Positions 59,437-64,000 of a stretch of DNA of 64,000 nt are shown here, one piece after another (position 1 is the first letter of the stretch; the number at the start of each line of letters is the position of its first letter). Position numbers and translations under genes: made by a program. Below the pieces are notes generated by a model. It was not told the DNA's origin. It did not search any database and saw only the letters and a program-made list of their open reading frames with translations. The DNA comes from an uncultured Alphaproteobacteria bacterium (GTDB lineage Bacteria > Pseudomonadota > Alphaproteobacteria > RF32 > CAG-239). The stretch spans positions 51,317 through 115,316 of the forward strand of contig CALYAX010000002.1 in the NCBI GenBank assembly GCA_944393665.1. The letters are read 5' to 3'.

Positions 59437-60794
59437 TTTTACGGCGAATGAAAGATAATTTACGGGAAATTTTTAAATTAACCGGGCCGATTACCGCAGC
59501 CTTTGTGCTGATGGGCGTCATGGGTATTGTCGATACGATGATCGTGGGCAATTATAACACCGATCAGCTGGCCTATATCGGACTGGCCAATTCAGTTTTT
59601 GTTATTTTGTTTACAATTCCGATCGGGCTGCTGCAGGGGGTTTTGGTAAAAGCCTCGCAAAAATTCGGAGCCCGTAAATTTCAGTCAACGGGAAAAATCT
59701 ATAATGAAGGGCGCCGCTATCTGATTGTGCTGTCGGTTATTTTTACGCTCATTGGCATCAACGGCGAGATGATTTTGAAGCTGTTAGGACAGGACCCCGA
59801 AATGGTAAAGCACGGCGGCAGGGTGCTGCGGGTGTTTGTCCTGTCAATTCCGTTTATATTAATTTATGTTAATGCCAATTTCTTTTTACAATCCATCAAA
59901 CGGCCGCAGGTGGCGATGTACGGCATTATTGTTGCCAATATTTTGAATGCGATGATTAATCCGGTTCTGGTTTACGGTAAGCTGGGGCTGCCGGAAATGG
60001 GCGCCGTCGGTTCGGCGACATCAACCCTGATCGTGCGTATTTTTCTGGCCCTGTATATGCTGTATTACATCTATCGTATGAAGAAAAACCCGCGGGTTAA
60101 CAAGTTTTTCGGACTAAGCCGCAGCTATGATACCTGGTGGAATGACAGCAAGACCACCCGCAAAATCGGTTACGGCGCCGCCATAACAACGGTTGCAACC
60201 AACGGTTCTTTTTCGATGGTTTCGACTTTTGCCGGCTGGATGGGGCAACACACGATGGCTATTTTTGTCATTTTAATTAATGTCAGCACACTGGTTTTTA
60301 TGGTTTGTTTTTCTATTTCACAGGCAACATCAATTGTTGCCGCCAATAACTACGGCAAACGCGACCGCGACGGTATTGTTTCGTCAGCACTTGCCGGTTA
60401 TGTGGTTTCATTAAGCGTGATTATCGTTTTGATTACCCTGATTTATAATTTTCCCAACCAGATTTTTGGTATTTTCACTAATGATCCCAGTGTTATTGCT
60501 GCCATTAACGGCCTGATTTTTTATCTGCTGCTGGATGTGTTTATCGACGCCCTCCCCTTGAATATTTATGGAACACTGATGGGCCGCGGCGATGTTAAAA
60601 TTCCGACTATCAATCAGATTATCTCTTTTCTGGGCATGCGAATCAGTGCCTGTTACCTGCTGGCTTTTCATTTTAATTTGGGTCTGAAAGGATTAATACT
60701 GGGATTGGCCTGCGGAGGTTTTTCCTCCCTGGTCTTGAACACCGGGCGTTTTATTTATATGACGCGCCGCGATTATAAATACGGATTAAAATAA
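59433..60794 (+). CDS. MATE-family efflux transporter
   Basis: 453 residues, about 12 membrane helices in two six-helix halves. N-terminal LTGPITAAFVLMGVMGIVDTMIVGNY and the later QATSIVAANNYGKRDRDGI match the multidrug and toxin extrusion family, which exports cationic drugs or metabolites using Na+ or H+. Substrate unknown. Starts within the hydE stop (ATGA), so it is translationally coupled to a hydrogenase maturase, an unusual pairing. Confidence 0.9.
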   Translation: MILRRMKDNLREIFKLTGPITAAFVLMGVMGIVDTMIVGNYNTDQLAYIGLANSVFVILFTIPIGLLQGVLVKASQKFGARKFQSTGKIYNEGRRYLIVLSVIFTLIGINGEMILKLLGQDPEMVKHGGRVLRVFVLSIPFILIYVNANFFLQSIKRPQVAMYGIIVANILNAMINPVLVYGKLGLPEMGAVGSATSTLIVRIFLALYMLYYIYRMKKNPRVNKFFGLSRSYDTWWNDSKTTRKIGYGAAITTVATNGSFSMVSTFAGWMGQHTMAIFVILINVSTLVFMVCFSISQATSIVAANNYGKRDRDGIVSSALAGYVVSLSVIIVLITLIYNFPNQIFGIFTNDPSVIAAINGLIFYLLLDVFIDALPLNIYGTLMGRGDVKIPTINQIISFLGMRISACYLLAFHFNLGLKGLILGLACGGFSSLVLNTGRFIYMTRRDYKYGLK

Positions 60795-60952
60795 AAAAAT
60801 TTTATCAATAAATATTTGACTGTAACAAAAATTTCAAAATTTTAGCCTATACATTATAAACAAATAATGTTATGTTTCTATTTATAAAATAGTTATTATA
60901 GAAAGCATTGTGTCGTAAAAATCTTTATTAAATAAACAAAAAACAAAAAATT

Positions 60953-61459
60953 ATGAAAAAGATTGTTATTTATGTCGTTATTGCCCTGGTTATGATGAGT
61001 GCAATTATTGTTTCTGTTATTGAAATTGAAAAAAATTATGCCGAAGCTCAGATTGACAAGATCGAAATTTTTTATTTAAACAAGGAAATTGAAACTATGA
61101 TTTCACAAGTTGAAATACAATACCGTTTTCTGGAATGGTTATGTGAGTTTCAATTTTTTAAAGAAGGAAAAACAGAGGAATCTTGTGATTATCATAACAA
61201 GATTCAGATTGAGGCAATCGAGCCCCTTTTTTCATTATCAAAACAACTCAAGTCGCAAAAAGAAAAGTTTCATTCTAAAGCTAAGATTCAAGAAACTAAA
61301 AATCTGCTTGAAGAGGTAAAAACGGTTTTAAGAGAACAAAAAAGCCAATATGCTTATCAAACAGCAGAGGCTGAAATGTACCTGAGATTGCTTTCACATC
61401 CTTCAGAAAAAGCAATATCTCTTCTCATTAAGAAGATTGTTATTGAAAAATGTAAATAA
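60953..61459 (+). CDS. AT-rich uncharacterised protein with one membrane anchor
   Basis: 168 residues. One N-terminal membrane helix (about 3-24, KKIVIYVVIALVMMSAIIV), then a charged helical region with likely coiled-coil character (about 95-135). Two Cys pairs are absent; single Cys near 65, 79 and the last residues. Base composition is well below that of the neighbours in GC, and the codons are AT-ended, so transfer from a different source or relaxed selection is possible. No ribosome site of note. No family recognised. A hairpin terminator follows. Confidence 0.6.
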   Translation: MKKIVIYVVIALVMMSAIIVSVIEIEKNYAEAQIDKIEIFYLNKEIETMISQVEIQYRFLEWLCEFQFFKEGKTEESCDYHNKIQIEAIEPLFSLSKQLKSQKEKFHSKAKIQETKNLLEEVKTVLREQKSQYAYQTAEAEMYLRLLSHPSEKAISLLIKKIVIEKCK

Positions 61460-61461
61460 TT

Positions 61462-61490
61462 AAAGGCCGGGGAATTCCCCGGTCTTTAAT
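61462..61490. terminator. Hairpin between the AT-rich ORF and the flavodiiron gene
   Basis: Arms AAAGGCCGGGG and CCCCGGTCTTT with an AATT loop and one mismatch. T-rich on both sides, so probably bidirectional. Confidence 0.75.
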
Positions 61491-61507
61491 TTAAAAAACG
61501 CGTTTAA

Positions 61508-62689
61508 CTACAGCTTGATTAACTCCCGCACCCGTTCCTGAAAACGCTCAATCACATCGGATTTTGGGGTATATTTTTCTTCGAACGGTTCAACCGACTG
61601 CCAGCCAAGATCATCAAAAACTTCCTGAATCTTTTTGACAACGCCGGGTTTCCAGCCATAGGAGCCAAAAGCCAGGCCGGCTTTATTTTTCGGCTGCAGG
61701 CCGTGCATATAGGTCAAAAATCCGGCAACACGGGGAAACAACTGGTTATTCAAAGTCGGATTTCCAATTACAACATATTTGGCATCCAGAAAATCGACCA
61801 TTACTTCAGAAACATTTTTAACGGCCAGACAATGTTTGACGACCGGGATACCGGCATCCTGGAAAACCGCCATTGCTGCTTCAGCCATTGTTGCGGTTGC
61901 TCCCCACATAGTGTCATAGACGATTACGGCTTTACCTTCATTTCCGCAGCCGGCCCATTTGGCATAGTTGCCAAGAATAGCGCCGACTTCGTCTTTGCCG
62001 CTCCAAATCAGGCCGTGGGAAGGGGCAATCATCTCAATGTCCAACCCCAAATCTCCCGCGGTTTGCAACGCTTTTTCCGCCTGGCAGCCAAAAGGAAAAA
62101 GAATATTGGCATAATAACTTTTGGCATTTTCCATTACAATATCAAAGGGGGCTTCTTTGACAAACAACGCATCACTGGCAAAGTGCTGGCCAAAGCCGTC
62201 ATTTGACAGCAGGAGCTTATCTTCTTTGACATAAGTCATCATCGAATCGGGCCAGTGCAGCATCGGGGTGGTCATAAATTCCAGAGTGTGTGCGCCAATA
62301 TTAAGAGAATCGCCGGTTTTGATAATCTGATATTCCCAGCCGGCGGTATCAAAATGAGCTTCGAGAGCCATTTTTCCGGCCGTATTAGTCACAATTTTGG
62401 CTTGTGGTGCCAATTTCATAATCTCGGGAATATTGCCGGAGTGATCCATCTCCACATGATTGACGACAATATAGGCAATCTTGCTGAAATCGGTCACGCT
62501 GGCAATACGGGCCAGATTTTCTTTACTCATATAGGCTTTTACGCCATCAACCAAGGTTATTTTTTCATCTAAAATCAAATAAGAATTATAAGTTGAACCG
62601 TGCGGCGTGCTATAACCGTGGAACTCGGTCAAATTCCAGTCTTTTACCCCTACCCAGTAGATTGAGGGTTTAATTTCTTTTGCGTCCAT
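61508..62689 (-). CDS. Flavodiiron protein (FprA/ROO type)
   Basis: 393 residues from ATG 62689 (GAGGAG 6 bases upstream). N-terminal metallo-beta-lactamase-like domain with the di-iron ligands HVEMDHSGNIPE (about 78-89) and later His/Asp (SNDGFGQHF, PSHGLIW), then a C-terminal flavodoxin domain that binds FMN (VYDTMWGATATMAEA, about 255). It reduces O2 to water or NO to N2O, taking electrons from rubredoxin-like partners. Divergent from a PerR-like regulator and rubrerythrin, so it is part of an oxygen-protection module. Confidence 0.92.
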   Translation of the reverse strand: MDAKEIKPSIYWVGVKDWNLTEFHGYSTPHGSTYNSYLILDEKITLVDGVKAYMSKENLARIASVTDFSKIAYIVVNHVEMDHSGNIPEIMKLAPQAKIVTNTAGKMALEAHFDTAGWEYQIIKTGDSLNIGAHTLEFMTTPMLHWPDSMMTYVKEDKLLLSNDGFGQHFASDALFVKEAPFDIVMENAKSYYANILFPFGCQAEKALQTAGDLGLDIEMIAPSHGLIWSGKDEVGAILGNYAKWAGCGNEGKAVIVYDTMWGATATMAEAAMAVFQDAGIPVVKHCLAVKNVSEVMVDFLDAKYVVIGNPTLNNQLFPRVAGFLTYMHGLQPKNKAGLAFGSYGWKPGVVKKIQEVFDDLGWQSVEPFEEKYTPKSDVIERFQERVRELIKL

Positions 62690-62786
62690 GATCTTCTCCT
62701 CAATTTGTATATGCAAATTTTCTTATCACAGAGATAATATCAAAAATAGCGATTGACAACCAAAAATTTAAGTAATAAACAATAAT

Positions 62787-62802
62787 AGTAATTGTTATTA
62801 CT
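62787..62802. promoter_or_regulatory. Candidate PerR/Fur operator in the divergent spacer
   Basis: AGTAAT and ATTACT form a perfect six-base inverted repeat with a TGTT centre. A second, overlapping imperfect palindrome (TAATAAACAAT against ATTGTTATTA) lies at about 62773-62800. It sits 14-29 bases before the PerR ATG, and its AT-rich form is like Fur/PerR boxes. It could control both divergent transcripts. Confidence 0.5.
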
Positions 62803-62815
62803 TTTGAGCAAAAAA

Positions 62816-63196
62816 ATGAAATATTCACGGCAACGCGATTTGATTCTGAAAACATTGCAGGAAAATGCCATCCACCCTACGGCGGACGTGCTTTATGCCA
62901 TGATTAAGGAAATTGAGCCCTCCATCAGCCTGGCGACGGTTTACCGTAACCTGAACCAGCTGGCGGACCAGGGTATTATCCGGCGTATCCGCGGGCTTGA
63001 CGGGTCAGCCCATTTTGACCACAATACCCACAATCATTATCATTTTATTTGCTCTCAATGCAATAAGGTTTATGATGTGCCTTATGACATTATACCGGAG
63101 CTGGCCGATAAAGCGGCCGAGCGCACCGGTTTGTTGATAGAATCATACGATATCAGTTTTCGGGGCATCTGCCCGGATTGCAAAAAATTAAATTAA
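62816..63196 (+). CDS. PerR/Fur-family metalloregulator
   Basis: 126 residues from ATG 62816. Winged HTH (about 1-75; ISLATVYRNLNQLADQGII) and a dimerisation part with two zinc CxxC motifs (Cys79/82 CSQC and Cys119/122 CPDC) plus a His-rich loop HFDHNTHNHYHF (66-77) that supplies regulatory-metal ligands. The His-Asp pattern and its position beside rubrerythrin and FDP genes favour a PerR-type peroxide sensor over iron-responsive Fur. 18 bases before rubrerythrin, so co-transcribed. Confidence 0.85.
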   Translation: MKYSRQRDLILKTLQENAIHPTADVLYAMIKEIEPSISLATVYRNLNQLADQGIIRRIRGLDGSAHFDHNTHNHYHFICSQCNKVYDVPYDIIPELADKAAERTGLLIESYDISFRGICPDCKKLN

Positions 63197-63214
63197 CTTG
63201 AGGAGAAAAGTACT

Positions 63215-63754
63215 ATGGAACTTAAAGGTTCAAAAACAGAAAAGAACTTGATGGAAGCTTTTGCCGGCGAATCTCAGGCCCGCAATAAATATACCTATTA
63301 TGCTTCTAAAGCTAAAAAAGAAGGCTATAATATTATTGCCGACAAGTTTGAACAGACCGCCAACAATGAAAAAGAACACGCCAAAATCTGGTTCAAACTG
63401 CTGCACGGCGGCGAAATTCCTTCAACGATGGACAACCTCAAAGACGCTGCTGCCGGTGAGAACTACGAATGGACCGATATGTATGACCGTATGGCCAAAG
63501 AAGCCCGTGAAGAAGGTTTCACCAAAATTGCCTTCCTGTTTGAATCGGTTGCTAAAATTGAAAAAGGCCATGAAGAACGCTATCAGGCCCTGTTGGATTC
63601 TTTGTGCGAGGGCAAAATCTTTGAGCGCCCGACCAAAGTTATCTGGGAATGCGCCAACTGCGGTCACCGGGTTGAATCTCCGAAAGCTCCGGAAAAATGC
63701 CCGGTTTGCGATCATCCGCAGGCTTATTTCTTTGAACTGCAGGAAGAATTCTAA
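63215..63754 (+). CDS. Rubrerythrin
   Basis: 179 residues: an N-terminal four-helix di-iron domain with Glu/His ligands ([27 protein letters not shown]) and a C-terminal rubredoxin-like domain with CANCGH and CPVCDHP (Cys about 146, 149 and 162, 165). It reduces hydrogen peroxide in anaerobes and feeds on NADH-rubredoxin electrons. Strong ribosome site GAGGAG. Downstream of the PerR-like gene and divergent from the flavodiiron gene. Confidence 0.95.
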   Translation: MELKGSKTEKNLMEAFAGESQARNKYTYYASKAKKEGYNIIADKFEQTANNEKEHAKIWFKLLHGGEIPSTMDNLKDAAAGENYEWTDMYDRMAKEAREEGFTKIAFLFESVAKIEKGHEERYQALLDSLCEGKIFERPTKVIWECANCGHRVESPKAPEKCPVCDHPQAYFFELQEEF

Positions 63755-64000
63755 TTCTGCCGAGATAAAAAAACACCCCGGGTTAAGCGCGGTGAGATAA
63801 GAAAACAAGCAAAAAGCCTTAAATCATCGCGTTTATGGACGGCGGGCAAACAGGTTACAACTGAATAACCGAGCAAAAGGGGCGTTATCAGACCGATAGC
63901 GTCCCTTTCTGCATATTGGCATACCGCAGCTTGAAAAGAGTTGCGGTTTTTTTATGCCCGAAAACAGGCGGTAACGTGGAACGTTAGGCGCGAAAAAGCC
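63755..64000 (+). other. Non-coding tail with strong hairpins (possible small RNA)
   Basis: No ORF above 60 codons and no gene recognised. On the plus strand there is a 14-pair hairpin at 63876-63908 (AAAGGGGCGTTATC against GATAGCGTCCCTTT, with GU pairs) and then a terminator at 63924-63953. On the minus strand a CACC/GGTG stem at about 63768-63790 ends in a T-run. This could be a small RNA on the plus strand, or the edge of an element that continues beyond the window. Confidence 0.5.
63924..63953 (+). terminator. Rho-independent terminator near the right edge
   Basis: Nine-pair stem (CCGCAGCTT against GAGTTGCGG, with two GU pairs), GAAAA loop, then seven T. Confidence 0.75.

Noticed and set aside
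63261..63800. 179-residue plus-strand frame overlapping rubrerythrin
   Set aside because: It runs in a second frame of a certain rubrerythrin gene and has no ribosome site or known motifs.
1..64000. CRISPR array, prophage or insertion sequence
   Set aside because: I saw no regularly spaced repeats, no transposase or integrase motifs and no terminal inverted repeats with target duplications.

Overview
The window looks like chromosomal DNA of an alphaproteobacterium adapted to low oxygen, probably a host-associated or gut-type relative of Rhodospirillales. The alphaproteobacterial reading rests on gene order: mlaD beside a DUF2155 gene; rlpA-dacC-tmk-holB-tatD; dusB-trkA-hfq-hflX; recO-parC with a DUF6898-type mini-gene; and tpiA-secG-pyrG-kdsA. 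The anaerobic reading rests on the hydrogenase maturase HydE, a flavodiiron protein, a PerR-like regulator and rubrerythrin. The exact taxon is inference. There are two tRNA genes (Lys-CTT, Ser-TGA), no rRNA, no CRISPR array and no recognisable insertion sequence or prophage.

Layout. 0-3 kb: the end of dsbD, an AsmA-like membrane-anchored protein, two overlapping HTH regulators, a candidate structured small RNA, tRNA-Lys and a guanine-deaminase-like enzyme. 3-8.7 kb: a minus-strand operon encoding a Gld-type ABC system (ATPase, permease, GldG-like and DUF4340 proteins) that ends in a PAS-PAS histidine kinase. 8.8-10.9 kb: two MlaD-type MCE proteins and a DUF2155 protein. 11-15 kb: TrkH, a membrane-anchored nuclease-fold protein and methionyl-tRNA synthetase. 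15-25 kb: a beta-helix protein, an iron alcohol dehydrogenase, an acetyltransferase, DHH, metallo-beta-lactamase and TatD enzymes, holB, tmk and three peptidoglycan enzymes (DacC, RlpA, MltB).

25-36.6 kb is the most accessory-looking part: a helical-repeat protein, tRNA-Ser, two DUF1796 proteins, a nucleotidyltransferase-HD fusion, an alkyladenine glycosylase, three tandem alpha/beta-hydrolase-like paralogues with a basic C-terminal tail, a stand-alone Hsp70-like protein, duplicated hemolysin-III proteins and small envelope proteins. 36.6-48.5 kb is core: hflX, hfq, trkA, dusB, a giant TipN-like coiled-coil protein, the DUF6898 gene, parC and recO. 48.6-56.3 kb: a small ORF, a GNAT and its divergent LysR, kdsA, pyrG, secG, tpiA and ppiD. 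56.4-63.8 kb: uncharacterised membrane proteins, hydE with a MATE transporter, an AT-rich orphan, and the FDP/PerR/rubrerythrin oxygen-defence module. The last 246 bases are non-coding, with strong hairpins.

The points I consider most worth following are: the triplicated hydrolase-like genes beside the DUF1796 pair; a zinc-type MetRS sitting away from the usual holB-tatD slot; the missing ntrBC/ntrYX block between dusB and trkA; the TipN-like protein; the candidate small RNA with two anti-Shine-Dalgarno motifs; and several genes too small for routine calling.
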